From DAOSWM01 sp035380045 (GTDB taxonomy: Bacteria; Bacteroidota; Bacteroidia; Bacteroidales; Tenuifilaceae), in the NCBI GenBank assembly GCA_035380045.1, contig DAOSWM010000026.1:1-37807 (forward strand): 37,807 nt of DNA, written 5' to 3'. The translations under genes were made by a program, and so were the position numbers. Below the pieces are notes generated by a model. The model searched no databases. It saw nothing but the letters and a program-made list of their open reading frames with translations, and was not told the DNA's origin. The number at the start of each line of letters is the position of its first letter. The first letter of the stretch is position 1. Below are positions 14,918 through 24,605 of this stretch, piece by piece.

Positions 14918-17900
14918 TTGAGTTACTTCTCCAAATACAGTCTTTTATTTTTTACTTCGGTTTTTTTTATCGTTATTCTGAATGCATTCAGCTTGTATTC
15001 ACGAAACATAATGGTTCCATTAGAGCAGCAGCCTGATACTGCCCTGCCATTGCCTTTAAAGCAACCTGAGATATTTGCTAACGAGGAGCAGGGGCAGTCA
15101 CCTTTCTTCCTGAATCAACCTGGAAATATTGTTGTTACTGTTGAGTATAACCCTGAAACCGGGCAGTATACTGTTTATGAGAAAATTGGCGATATAAACG
15201 TACGCCCTCCCAGGGTAATGAGCGAGGAAGAATACCGGAACTTTCAGTTTGAACAATCCATGCGAAACTACTGGAAGGAACGCCGAATGGGAGAACAAAG
15301 CGTTCGGGGTTCAGGAATCCTCCCCAGGCTTGAGGTTGGAGGTGAAACCTTCGACAGAATTTTTGGGAGCAACATAATTGAGATTATTCCTCAGGGAACC
15401 GCCGAGCTGGTTTTCGGTATTAGCAGCTCACGAACCGACAACCCTTTGCTCTCTGAGGATCTGCGTAGGAACACTACCTTCGATTTCCAATCGAAAATTC
15501 AGATGAACGTTACTGGAACCATCGGTGAAAAGTTGAGGATGGATGTGAACTACGATACCGAGGCCACTTTCGACTTTGAGAATAACGTTAAGGTTGAGTA
15601 CACAGGTTTTGAGGACGAGATTATTCAGAAGATTGAAGCAGGGAACGTTTCCCTGCCTCTCCCCGGAACTTTAATCACCGGGAGCCATAGCCTTTTTGGG
15701 ATTAAAACCCAAATGAAGTTTGGACGGTTAACTGTAACCAGCATTTTCTCAAAACAGAATGGTGAGTCGCAAACCGTTGAGGTGCGAGGAGGTGCCCAAA
15801 CAAAAGAGTTTGAAGTTCAGGCTGATGATTATGAGGCAAATAAGCACTTTTTCCTTTCACACTACTTCTACGATAACTACAACCGAACGCTTCAGAATCT
15901 TCCAGTTATTAACAGCGGAGTTACCATCACGAAGGTTGAAGTATGGTTAACCAACAAGCAGAGTAACTTTGATAACTCACGCGATGTTGTTGCTTTTGCC
16001 GATTTGGGAGAGAATCAACAAAATATTTACGCAAGCGATATTTTTTATCAAATTAATCCAGGCCAAAATCCATATAACGAAATAAACAATCTTTACGTTG
16101 AAATGACCACAAGCTACCAGGGGATTCGTACCATTTCAGACGTCAACATGGTGCTCGGACCCCTTGAAGCACAGGGTTTTGCCGGAGGTAAGGATTACGA
16201 AAAGATAGAGAACGCACGCAAACTTACCACCTTCGAGTACGACTTCGAGCCACAGCTGGGTTATATCTCCCTCAACTTCTCCCTCAATGCCGATGAAATA
16301 CTTGCCGTAGCATACGAGTACACCCTGGGTGGAAAAACCTACCGCGTGGGGGAACTTTCAACCGATGGAGTAACAGCCCCCGATGCGTTAATTGTGAAGC
16401 TGCTGAAGGGGACTAATCTTTCGCCTAAAATGCCAACCTGGAACCTGATGATGAAGAACATCTACTCTATTGGCGCTTATCAACTTAGCAGTAATGAGTT
16501 TTATCTTGATGTGCTATACCAGAACGATCTTACCGGAACCGCAGTGAACTACATTCCAGAGGGGAATATTGCAAATAAACCCCTGCTTCAGGTTTTAAGC
16601 CTCGATAATTTAAACAGTAACAACGATTTTGGTTCCGATGGGATGTTCGATTTTATTGAAAAAATAACCGTTAAACCGTCAAGCGGGCGAATTATTTTCC
16701 CCATAATACAACCATTCGGTAAGGATTTGGCTCGAAAAATTGGTGACCCTGATATCGCCGAAAAGTACGTTTACCAAGAGCTTTACGACTCAACCCTTAC
16801 AAAAGCTCGTCAGGTTGCCGAGAAGAATAAGTTTCGAATTACAGGTTCGTACCAGTCATCATCCACTTCCGAAATCTCGTTGAATGCCCCCAACGTTCCC
16901 AGGGGTTCGGTTACTGTTACGGCTGGAGGCCGTAAGTTGGAGGAGGGAATCGATTTCACGGTGGATTACGTAATGGGAACCGTTAAAATTATCGATCCGG
17001 GGTTGCTTGAATCGAACACTCCGATTCAAATTTCACTGGAAAGCCAATCAATCTTCAACTTTGAAACAAAAACGTTGGTGGGGTCGCACTTCGATTATAT
17101 GATAAATGATGATTTCTTTGTTGGGGCAACAGTGTTAAACCTAACTGAGCGACCCTACACGAGCAAGGTTAGCTTTGGTAACGAGGCTATTAGTAATACT
17201 ATTTGGGGTTTGAACGCATCGTACAAAACCGAATCAGCATTGCTAACAAAAGCTGTTGACCTGCTCCCACTTATTGAAACCAAAGAGAAATCAACCATCA
17301 ATATCGATGCGGAATTCGCTCACTTTGTCCCGGGCCATGCCCGTGCCATTGGCGATGCGGGAACCGTTTATATTGACGATTTTGAGGGGAGCAAAACATC
17401 TACCGACTTAAGAATGTGGTCAGCCTGGAAGCTGGCCAGCACACCACAGGGGCAGAACGATCTTTTCCCAGAAGGGAACCTATCCAACGATATAGAGTAT
17501 GGCTTTAAGCGAGCAAAGGTTGCCTGGTACACAATCGATCCCCTGTTTTTAAGGAATAACTCACTTACACCGGCTCACATTCGAAACGACCCAAACTCTC
17601 AGAGCAGCCACTTTGTTCGCGAAATTTTCGAGCGTGAGATTTTTCCTAACCGAAATACGCCCCAGGGAGAACCAACCAACATGCCTGTGCTAAATGTGGC
17701 ATACTACCCATCCGAGAAAGGGCCATACAACTACAATGTTGATGAGGTGAATGCTGATGGAAGTTTGATGAACCCCAAGAGCATGTGGGCTGGTACTATG
17801 CGGGCATTGCCGGTTACCGATTTCGAAACAGCAAATATTGAGTATATCGAATTCTGGTTGATGGATCCATTTGTTGAGGATTCGCTCCATACAGGTGGCG

Positions 17901-20900
17901 ATCTATACTTTAACCTTGGAAATATCTCCGAGGATATCCTCCGCGATGGGAAAAAATTGTTTGAGCAGGGGCTGCCTACCTCGTCGGAAATTACTAATGT
18001 TGATAGTACCGCCTGGGGACGTGTCCCAACCGTTTCGTCGTTGGTTAATGCGTTCGATTCCGACCCTGAAACTCGTCGTTTCCAGGATGTTGGCCTCGAT
18101 GGGCTTGGAGGAAGCGATGAGGCTTCATTCTTTGCAGATTATATTGAGGAACTTCATGCGAGAAATATTGTTCTGGATGACGAAAACGATCCATCGAACG
18201 ATAACTACCGTTACTACCAGTCAATAAAGTGGGACGAGCAAAAAACCGGAATTCTCGATAGGTATAAGAAGTACAATAACCCCGAAGGAAACTCGAATGC
18301 CTCAGGCCAACCAACTGTTGATGGAGTTACAGAACCATATTCCACTTCCGCAGATAATTTGCCCGATGTTGAGGACATAAACAGGGACAACACCCTTAGC
18401 GATAACGAGAGCTACTACCAGTACCGAATTTCACTCCGTCCTCAGGATATGGAAATTGGCTCAAACTTTATTACCGACAAGGTTAGCTACAATGCAAAGT
18501 TCAATAACGATGAACGTTCAACGGTAAACTGGTACCAGTTCAAAGTTCCGGTAGAGGAGTACGAGAGAATTGTTGGCCCAATTGAGGATTTTAAGTCCAT
18601 CCGATTTATGAGGATGTTTCTCCGTGGTTTTTCTGATACGGTAATCCTTCGTTTTGCGACCCTTGAGCTGGTAAGGGGTGAGTGGCGTAAGTTTACACGT
18701 GCCCTAATTGAGGGGCAGGAGGGTATGCCCGTTACCGATTTGCCTGCAGGTACGTTCGATATTTCAACTGTAAACATTGAAGAGAACCATAAACGTGAAC
18801 CTGTAAATTACGTGCTCCCTCCAGGGGTTACACGAGAAACAGACCCAACTCAACCTCAGCTGCTTGAGCAGAATGAGCAGTCGATGGAGTTAAAAGTGCT
18901 TAACCTTGGCGATGGAGATGCTAGGGCCGCATTTAAAAATATTAACTATGATATCCGGCAATATAGACGAATGATGATGGAAATTCATGCCGAGGAGATT
19001 CCTGGTATGCCCCTTGAGGATGAGGAAATTACCGTATTTATTCGTTTAGGAACCGACTATACAAATAACTACTATGAGTATGAAGTTCCTTTAGTGCTTA
19101 CTCCCCATGGGTCGTACAATAATGGGAGAGATATTGATCGGGAAACCGTTTGGCCTCGGCAAAATGTGATGGACATTGATTTAGAACTGTTTCAGAACGT
19201 GAAGTTGGAACGGAACGATAAGATGCGCGAGGCGAATAGCTATATAAACCTTTCAACAGTTTACACCATGATGGATGGCAACCGAAAGGTTAAGGTAGCC
19301 GGTAATCCTAGCCTTAGCAATATTAGGGTTATGATGGTAGGTATTAGAAACCCTGGTCGCTCATCAAACCCTGGTGACGATGGATTGCCAAAGTCGGGAA
19401 TAATCTGGATTAACGAGCTTCGCCTGTCGCAGCTGCAGAGTGAGGGAGGATGGGCCGCAAATGCAAGAGTTGCCGCAAAACTTGCCGATTTGGCTATGGT
19501 GAATGTTGCAGGAACAACTATTAAACCAGGTTTTGGCTCGCTGGAATCGAAGGTAAGCGACAGAAGCCTAAACGATTTTTACCAGTACGATGTGAGTTCA
19601 ACCATTTCATTAGGAAGATTCTTCCCAAAGGATATTAATGTTAACTTACCGTTATTCATTGGATACTCTGAATCGTTTGCAAACCCGGAGTATAATCCAC
19701 TCGACCCTGATATTCCGCTAAAAACTGCTTTGAATAATGCAACAAGTGGAGCCGAACGCGATTCGATTAAAAAGGTTGCGCAGGAGTATACCCGAAGGAA
19801 AAGTGTGAACTTAACAAATGTGCGTATAAACAAGCAAAGCTCAAAGCCTCGTATTTACGACATATCAAACTTTGCATTGAGCTACTCATACTCCGACCAG
19901 CTCTCCCGAAACATTAAAACTGATCACAGAATCCAGCGGAATGTAAGGGGAGGGCTAACCTACAACTACAATATTAAAGCAAAAAACGTTGCTCCTCTCA
20001 AGAATGTGAAGTGGTTATCGAGCCCATACTTAAGTTTGATTCGGGATGTAAACTTTAGTTTCATGCCCAGCCAGCTTTCGTTCCGAACTGAGTTGAACCG
20101 CTCGTACTTTGAGCAGCAGCTAAGGAATATCAATAACCCCGACATCATTCTGTTACCAACCTACTCAAAGGATTTTTTGTGGAATAGGGTATACTCCTTA
20201 AACTGGGACTTAACCCAGGCGCTTCGTTTCGATTTTAATGCGAATAACATTGCACGAATCGATGAGCCTGAAGGAATGGTGAACAAGAATATCGATCCTG
20301 GTGGATACGAACAGTGGCGCGATTCGGTTTGGACAAACCTGAAGAATATGGGACGAAATACGCAGTATAACCATCAGTTTAACCTTACGTATAATATCCC
20401 AATAAATAAGATTCCTTTTCTTAGCTGGGTTAGCTCTTCCGCAAGGTATACAGGAAACTACAATTGGACGGCTAAGACAATCCTTCCTGATACAAGTAGT
20501 TTCGATCCTGGGAATAAACTACAAAATTCGAACACGGTTCAGCTCACCGGGCAGCTAAATTTTACGTCGCTGTATAATAAGAGTGGCTACCTGAAAGGAA
20601 TAAACCAAAAGTTTGATGAGATAGCGAGGGGAACTACAAAGCCAAAAACACTAAAAACTGTTACTTACGAAGAGAACGATGTTCGTTTACGAGAAAATGC
20701 TGCGAAAACCATTACGCATAACCTAAAAACCGATGACGTTACTGTGAAAGTGTACGATGAAACTGGTAACGATGTAAAGGTTGAGGTTGATATTCGATCA
20801 GATATGCGGGTGCGTATTCGCTCAGAGAAAGAAATCGCCAGCGCTAAGGTTGTTGTTGAAGGGAAGGTTCCTGAAAAGGACAATCCATTTATCCTCATTG

Positions 20901-22303
20901 CAGAGGGTACAATACGGGCGTTAATGGGCATTAAAAATATGTCTGCATCATATTCCTCCACCAATGGAACATCGGTTCCAGGTTATAGGCCACAAACTCA
21001 GTACCTCGGTTTGTCAAATCAGAGCGGTGTGTGGGCTCCGGGATTCCCATTTGTTGCGGGCTGGCAAGATCCAGATTTTGCATGGAAGGCAGTAGATAAT
21101 CAGTGGCTTAGTACCGACACAACAATTAATTCCCCATTCGTTCTCTCACACAACGAGAACCTAACACTGAGAACTTCCATTGAGCCTTTCCCCGGCTTTA
21201 GGATTGAGGTTTCAGGAAATAGAAGCTACTCGAGTAACCGGAATGAGTACTATCAGGCCGATGCGCTTGGAGTATTTGATGCTTATAACCCAATGACAAC
21301 CGGGAACTTCAGCATTAGCGTTATAACGCTGGGCTCCGCATTTCAGGGTTCAAACCGGGCAAACAACTATGTTAGCGAAGCTTTCCAGCAGTTTAGCGAC
21401 TACAGGCTCGGTATTGCCAAACGTTTTGCCAGGCAACGGGTTCCTAACGCAGAGTTTAACTACGATCCAACGGAAATTGATGACAAAACTGGTTACCCTG
21501 TTGGCTACGGGCCCTATTCACAGGATGTTTTAATTCAGGCTTTTATTGCTGCGTATACAGGGAAAAATCCACAGGATGTGGCGCTCACTCCTTTCCTTGC
21601 AATTCCAATGCCCAACTGGCAGATTACCTATGATGGACTGGCTAAACTGAAGTTCTTTAAAAAGTATCTCCGTACGTTTACCATAACACACAGCTACCGT
21701 TCAACCTATACAGTTGGTTCGTACTCTACAAACCTAAACTATAACGAAACAGAGGATGGGTTCAGCTACATTCGGAATATTCAGAATGATTTTGTTTCAC
21801 AGCAAGAAATTACAAATATTTCAATCAACGAGCAGCTTAGCCCTCTTATTAGTTTTGATATGGGTTGGAATAATAGCCTCACAAACCGCGTTGAAATTCG
21901 CAATACTCGAACCCTCGCCATGAGTTTTGGCAACAACCAGCTTAGCGAAACTACTAACTGGGAGTACATTGTGGGTGCAGGTTATCGGTTTGAGAATCTT
22001 CCCATCCAGTTTATTTCTGCAATCGGCGATCAGAAAACTCTCAAGAGCGATTTGAGGTTACGGTTGGATTTCAGCTTACGCAATAGCAAAACAATACTGC
22101 GCAAGCTGGCAGAGGAGACCAATACCCCCACCTCGGGGCAGAGAGCAATTTCTGTAAAAACTTCTGCCGACTATGTGGTGAGCGAGCAGGTAACCATAAG
22201 GTTGTTTTTCGACAGGATGCTTAACACACCGCTAGTGTCAACATCTTTCCCCACCGCGAACACTAGTTTTGGCTTTAGCGTTCGATTTACTCTTGCCCAG
22301 TAA
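14918..22303 (+). CDS. sprA: Type IX secretion system outer-membrane translocon SprA
   Basis: A 2461-aa protein, full length for SprA (Sov in Porphyromonas), the very large outer-membrane barrel that passes T9SS cargo to the cell surface. Residues 1-28 are a signal peptide. Beta-strand-rich sequence runs to the end, with SprA-type landmarks such as GSNIIEIIPQGTAELVFG near residue 150, YIDDFEGSK near 825 and a C-terminal barrel strand FGFSVRFTLAQ. The start appears to be TTG 14918: an in-frame stop lies at 14885, no ATG or GTG lies between, and the next ATG would remove the signal peptide. The deiminase at 319 carries a T9SS sorting tail and is a likely cargo. gcvH follows, as usual. Confidence 0.97.
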   Translation: MSYFSKYSLLFFTSVFFIVILNAFSLYSRNIMVPLEQQPDTALPLPLKQPEIFANEEQGQSPFFLNQPGNIVVTVEYNPETGQYTVYEKIGDINVRPPRVMSEEEYRNFQFEQSMRNYWKERRMGEQSVRGSGILPRLEVGGETFDRIFGSNIIEIIPQGTAELVFGISSSRTDNPLLSEDLRRNTTFDFQSKIQMNVTGTIGEKLRMDVNYDTEATFDFENNVKVEYTGFEDEIIQKIEAGNVSLPLPGTLITGSHSLFGIKTQMKFGRLTVTSIFSKQNGESQTVEVRGGAQTKEFEVQADDYEANKHFFLSHYFYDNYNRTLQNLPVINSGVTITKVEVWLTNKQSNFDNSRDVVAFADLGENQQNIYASDIFYQINPGQNPYNEINNLYVEMTTSYQGIRTISDVNMVLGPLEAQGFAGGKDYEKIENARKLTTFEYDFEPQLGYISLNFSLNADEILAVAYEYTLGGKTYRVGELSTDGVTAPDALIVKLLKGTNLSPKMPTWNLMMKNIYSIGAYQLSSNEFYLDVLYQNDLTGTAVNYIPEGNIANKPLLQVLSLDNLNSNNDFGSDGMFDFIEKITVKPSSGRIIFPIIQPFGKDLARKIGDPDIAEKYVYQELYDSTLTKARQVAEKNKFRITGSYQSSSTSEISLNAPNVPRGSVTVTAGGRKLEEGIDFTVDYVMGTVKIIDPGLLESNTPIQISLESQSIFNFETKTLVGSHFDYMINDDFFVGATVLNLTERPYTSKVSFGNEAISNTIWGLNASYKTESALLTKAVDLLPLIETKEKSTINIDAEFAHFVPGHARAIGDAGTVYIDDFEGSKTSTDLRMWSAWKLASTPQGQNDLFPEGNLSNDIEYGFKRAKVAWYTIDPLFLRNNSLTPAHIRNDPNSQSSHFVREIFEREIFPNRNTPQGEPTNMPVLNVAYYPSEKGPYNYNVDEVNADGSLMNPKSMWAGTMRALPVTDFETANIEYIEFWLMDPFVEDSLHTGGDLYFNLGNISEDILRDGKKLFEQGLPTSSEITNVDSTAWGRVPTVSSLVNAFDSDPETRRFQDVGLDGLGGSDEASFFADYIEELHARNIVLDDENDPSNDNYRYYQSIKWDEQKTGILDRYKKYNNPEGNSNASGQPTVDGVTEPYSTSADNLPDVEDINRDNTLSDNESYYQYRISLRPQDMEIGSNFITDKVSYNAKFNNDERSTVNWYQFKVPVEEYERIVGPIEDFKSIRFMRMFLRGFSDTVILRFATLELVRGEWRKFTRALIEGQEGMPVTDLPAGTFDISTVNIEENHKREPVNYVLPPGVTRETDPTQPQLLEQNEQSMELKVLNLGDGDARAAFKNINYDIRQYRRMMMEIHAEEIPGMPLEDEEITVFIRLGTDYTNNYYEYEVPLVLTPHGSYNNGRDIDRETVWPRQNVMDIDLELFQNVKLERNDKMREANSYINLSTVYTMMDGNRKVKVAGNPSLSNIRVMMVGIRNPGRSSNPGDDGLPKSGIIWINELRLSQLQSEGGWAANARVAAKLADLAMVNVAGTTIKPGFGSLESKVSDRSLNDFYQYDVSSTISLGRFFPKDINVNLPLFIGYSESFANPEYNPLDPDIPLKTALNNATSGAERDSIKKVAQEYTRRKSVNLTNVRINKQSSKPRIYDISNFALSYSYSDQLSRNIKTDHRIQRNVRGGLTYNYNIKAKNVAPLKNVKWLSSPYLSLIRDVNFSFMPSQLSFRTELNRSYFEQQLRNINNPDIILLPTYSKDFLWNRVYSLNWDLTQALRFDFNANNIARIDEPEGMVNKNIDPGGYEQWRDSVWTNLKNMGRNTQYNHQFNLTYNIPINKIPFLSWVSSSARYTGNYNWTAKTILPDTSSFDPGNKLQNSNTVQLTGQLNFTSLYNKSGYLKGINQKFDEIARGTTKPKTLKTVTYEENDVRLRENAAKTITHNLKTDDVTVKVYDETGNDVKVEVDIRSDMRVRIRSEKEIASAKVVVEGKVPEKDNPFILIAEGTIRALMGIKNMSASYSSTNGTSVPGYRPQTQYLGLSNQSGVWAPGFPFVAGWQDPDFAWKAVDNQWLSTDTTINSPFVLSHNENLTLRTSIEPFPGFRIEVSGNRSYSSNRNEYYQADALGVFDAYNPMTTGNFSISVITLGSAFQGSNRANNYVSEAFQQFSDYRLGIAKRFARQRVPNAEFNYDPTEIDDKTGYPVGYGPYSQDVLIQAFIAAYTGKNPQDVALTPFLAIPMPNWQITYDGLAKLKFFKKYLRTFTITHSYRSTYTVGSYSTNLNYNETEDGFSYIRNIQNDFVSQQEITNISINEQLSPLISFDMGWNNSLTNRVEIRNTRTLAMSFGNNQLSETTNWEYIVGAGYRFENLPIQFISAIGDQKTLKSDLRLRLDFSLRNSKTILRKLAEETNTPTSGQRAISVKTSADYVVSEQVTIRLFFDRMLNTPLVSTSFPTANTSFGFSVRFTLAQ

Positions 22304-22394
22304 CGAGAGGTTTTCGTTAGAATATCGACTGAATAATTGGAGAATCAGCCTGCCATTTATTGGGTAATGTAACGTACGATCTGTAAAAAATAGC

Positions 22395-22402
22395 TACATT
22401 TG
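22395..22402 (+). promoter_or_regulatory. Candidate -7 box for gcvH
   Basis: TACATTTG matches TAnnTTTG exactly, 45 bp before the gcvH ATG, a typical distance in Bacteroidota. No TTG is found 19-21 bases upstream, so the -33 element is weak or absent. Confidence 0.5.
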
Positions 22403-22447
22403 AACTCTGAAAATAACCATTTTATAAACTGATAAAACTCAAATAAC

Positions 22448-22828
22448 ATGAACGTTCCCACAAATTTGAAGTACACAAAGGATCACGAGTGGATTCGCGT
22501 TGAGGGCGATGAAGCTGTGGTTGGCGTAACCGATTTTGCTCAGGGTCAGCTGGGCGATGTGGTTTTTATTGAGATTGAAACTCTAGGTGAAACCATTGAG
22601 AAAGAAGAAGTTTTTGGAACTATCGAAGCTGTAAAAACCGTTTCGGATATGTTTATGCCTGTTTCAGGCGAAATTATTGCAGTAAACGAATCGCTTGCTG
22701 ATGCTCCTGAAACTGTTAATAAAGATCCTTACGGCGAAGGTTGGATGGTGAAAATTAAAATAACTGATCCGTCTCAACTCGAAGAACTCCTAACGCCTGA
22801 ACAGTACGGTGAAATAGTTAACGCATAA
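22448..22828 (+). CDS. gcvH: Glycine cleavage system H protein
   Basis: A 126-aa lipoyl carrier that shuttles the aminomethyl group between the P, T and L proteins of the glycine cleavage system. The lipoylation site is K63 in EAVKTVSDMFMP; the hairpin fold (YTKDHEWIRVEGDEAVVGVT, GDVVFIE) and the C-terminal GEGWMVKIKI strand are intact, and length is standard. The partner genes gcvP and gcvT are not in this window, which is usual for Bacteroidota, where gcvH sits behind sprA. Confidence 0.97.
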   Translation: MNVPTNLKYTKDHEWIRVEGDEAVVGVTDFAQGQLGDVVFIEIETLGETIEKEEVFGTIEAVKTVSDMFMPVSGEIIAVNESLADAPETVNKDPYGEGWMVKIKITDPSQLEELLTPEQYGEIVNA

Positions 22829-22836
22829 TTAATATG

Positions 22837-22865
22837 AAAACCCTGAGTGTTCAGGGTTTTTTTTT
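22837..22865 (+). terminator. Terminator after gcvH
   Basis: GAAAACCCTGA runs into a loop, then TCAGGGTTTT and five more T. AAAACCCTGA (22837-22846) pairs perfectly with TCAGGGTTTT (22851-22860) across GTGT. It lies only 18 bp before the next start codon, so the acyltransferase gene must have its own promoter or depend on read-through. Confidence 0.9.
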
Positions 22866-22883
22866 GAAAAGTAACAGAATATC

Positions 22884-23525
22884 ATGTTGCATTTTGACAG
22901 TAAGATTTGCATTTTTGGTGCTGGAGGCCAAGGAAAAGAAACTTTAGAGTATATAAAAGATTGTTTACATGATATGCAATATCAAGTTAGCGATATTGTT
23001 AGATTTGTTGTGGATGATAAATATTTTGTTGAAAAAAAGTTTATGGGAATCCCTGTTATTCCACGATCTGAGTTTAACTATAATATGTTTGAAGTGGTTG
23101 TCGCAATTGGTTACTCAGCTGAAAGAAAGAATGTAGTCGATTCTCTCCCACCCGATACAAAATTCACTACAGTAATACACCCAGCAGCTTACGTTTCAAA
23201 AAATGCACAAATAGGTAAAGGAACAATTGTTTCTCCAGGAGTAGTTGTTTCGTGTGACGTAAAACTTGGTGAACATACTCAATTAAATTGGCACTCTTCA
23301 GTTGGGCATGATAGTGTGGCTGGCAATTTTTTTACAGCAGCACCTGGAGCCAGGATAGGAGGTAGGTGTAAAATTGGACAGAATGTTTTTTTTGGGTCAA
23401 ACTCAACAATTAGAGAAAGGATAGAAGTTTGTGATAATGTAATTTTTGGGATGGGAACAGTAATTGTAAATGATATTACTGAACCAGGAGTTTACATTGG
23501 TTGCCCAGCAAAAATAACAACGTAA
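22884..23525 (+). CDS. NeuD/PglD/VioB-type sugar acyltransferase
   Basis: A 213-aa acyltransferase with a Rossmann-like N-terminal half that holds the sugar nucleotide (ICIFGAGGQGKETLEYI) and a left-handed beta-helix C-terminal half made of hexapeptide repeats (from about 100, AYVSKNAQIGKGTIVSPGVV). H142 in SSVGHD is the expected catalytic histidine. Relatives N-acetylate UDP- or dTDP-4-amino-4,6-dideoxysugars (PglD, VioB) or O-acetylate sialic acid (NeuD). The gene ends exactly where the convergent aminotransferase gene ends; that enzyme is of the type making the 4-amino sugar, so N-acetylation of its product is the favoured role. AT-rich relative to gcvH. Confidence 0.88.
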   Translation: MLHFDSKICIFGAGGQGKETLEYIKDCLHDMQYQVSDIVRFVVDDKYFVEKKFMGIPVIPRSEFNYNMFEVVVAIGYSAERKNVVDSLPPDTKFTTVIHPAAYVSKNAQIGKGTIVSPGVVVSCDVKLGEHTQLNWHSSVGHDSVAGNFFTAAPGARIGGRCKIGQNVFFGSNSTIRERIEVCDNVIFGMGTVIVNDITEPGVYIGCPAKITT

Positions 23526-24605
23526 TTACTTTGTGTATTCATTTATTACTTCAATAATTCTTTTTTGACCACTCCACTCTAATTCAGCGAAAAGAGGCAG
23601 GCATAGAATTCGCTTTGAAATGCTATCTGCAATTGGTGCATTTTGAGGTCTAACGTAGTTTAACTTCTCAAGCGAAGGATAAAAATATCTCCGCGGGAAA
23701 ATATCTAAACTATTAAGTTTGCTTTTCACTTTTAGCAATACTTCTTCATTTTCAAATACAACCGGACAGTAAGCATAGTTGCTTGTAGTCAATGGATTTA
23801 TCTGTTGAAAGTAAATGTTTTTATTAGCTTTCAATGAATTGACATACTTATTGAATACCTTTTCTCTCTCTGCAATTATGTAATCAACTTCATCTAGAAC
23901 ACATAGTCCCATTGCAGCTTGAAATTCATTCATTTTAGCATTTATCCCAATGTCAGATACTTCATCGTATCCAGAGATGCCAAAATTTATAAGAAGTTTT
24001 GCTCTGTCGTACAACTCTTTGCTTTTAACTATAATGGCTCCACCTTCAATAGTATGGAATACTTTTGTGGCATGAAAGCTAAAAATTGAAACATCTCCCA
24101 ACGTAGCAATCGATTTATCGTTATACCTAACTCCAAATGCATGAGCAGCATCATAAATAATGGGTAAGTTGTGTTGATTCGATATTTTTTGAAGTTCTTT
24201 ATGGTCACATGGATTACCAAAAACGTGAACTCCAAGTAACGCAGATGTTTTTGAATTTATAACCTTTTCTATGTTCCCAGTGAAAATATTGAAATTAAGT
24301 GGGTCAATGTCGGCAAAAATTGGTTCAATATTTTCCCAGGCCAAAGAGCTTGTTGTTGCAACAAATGAAAAAGGTGTTGTTACAACATTCCCCTTTAAGT
24401 TAAGCAGACGATATGCGATTTGCAGGGCAAGCGTTCCATTTGAAGTAAGTATTAAATATGGTACTTGAAGATATTCAGATAATCTTTTCTCAAGTTCAAG
24501 CGTTAACTCTCCATTATTTGTAAGCCATCCTGACTTAAATATTTTTTGAACGTATCCTTGATATTTTTCAAGGATTGGTAGGTATGTTTTGGTTACATTT
24601 ATCAT
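23526..24605 (-). CDS. DegT/DnrJ/EryC1/StrS aminotransferase (VioA/WecE-like)
   Basis: A 359-aa PLP-dependent sugar aminotransferase. The start, VTKTYLPILEKYQGYVQKIF, and WLTNNG are followed by NGTLALQIA, TTPFSFVATTSSLAWE, HVFGNPCDH, YDAAHAFGVR with D152, and K181 in FSFHATKVFHTIEGG, the lysine that holds PLP. The pattern resembles enzymes that aminate C4 of dTDP-4-keto-6-deoxyglucose, giving dTDP-Qui4N (VioA) or dTDP-Fuc4N (WecE); which epimer cannot be told from sequence by eye. Its start overlaps the stop of the GT56-like gene (ATGA), so they are translated together. rmlA/rmlB, needed to supply the substrate, are not in the window. Confidence 0.92.
   Translation of the reverse strand: MINVTKTYLPILEKYQGYVQKIFKSGWLTNNGELTLELEKRLSEYLQVPYLILTSNGTLALQIAYRLLNLKGNVVTTPFSFVATTSSLAWENIEPIFADIDPLNFNIFTGNIEKVINSKTSALLGVHVFGNPCDHKELQKISNQHNLPIIYDAAHAFGVRYNDKSIATLGDVSIFSFHATKVFHTIEGGAIIVKSKELYDRAKLLINFGISGYDEVSDIGINAKMNEFQAAMGLCVLDEVDYIIAEREKVFNKYVNSLKANKNIYFQQINPLTTSNYAYCPVVFENEEVLLKVKSKLNSLDIFPRRYFYPSLEKLNYVRPQNAPIADSISKRILCLPLFAELEWSGQKRIIEVINEYTK

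Noticed and set aside
14918..22303. Many open frames on both strands within sprA
   Set aside because: The sprA frame is continuous over 2461 codons with family features; the others are short and have no domain signal.
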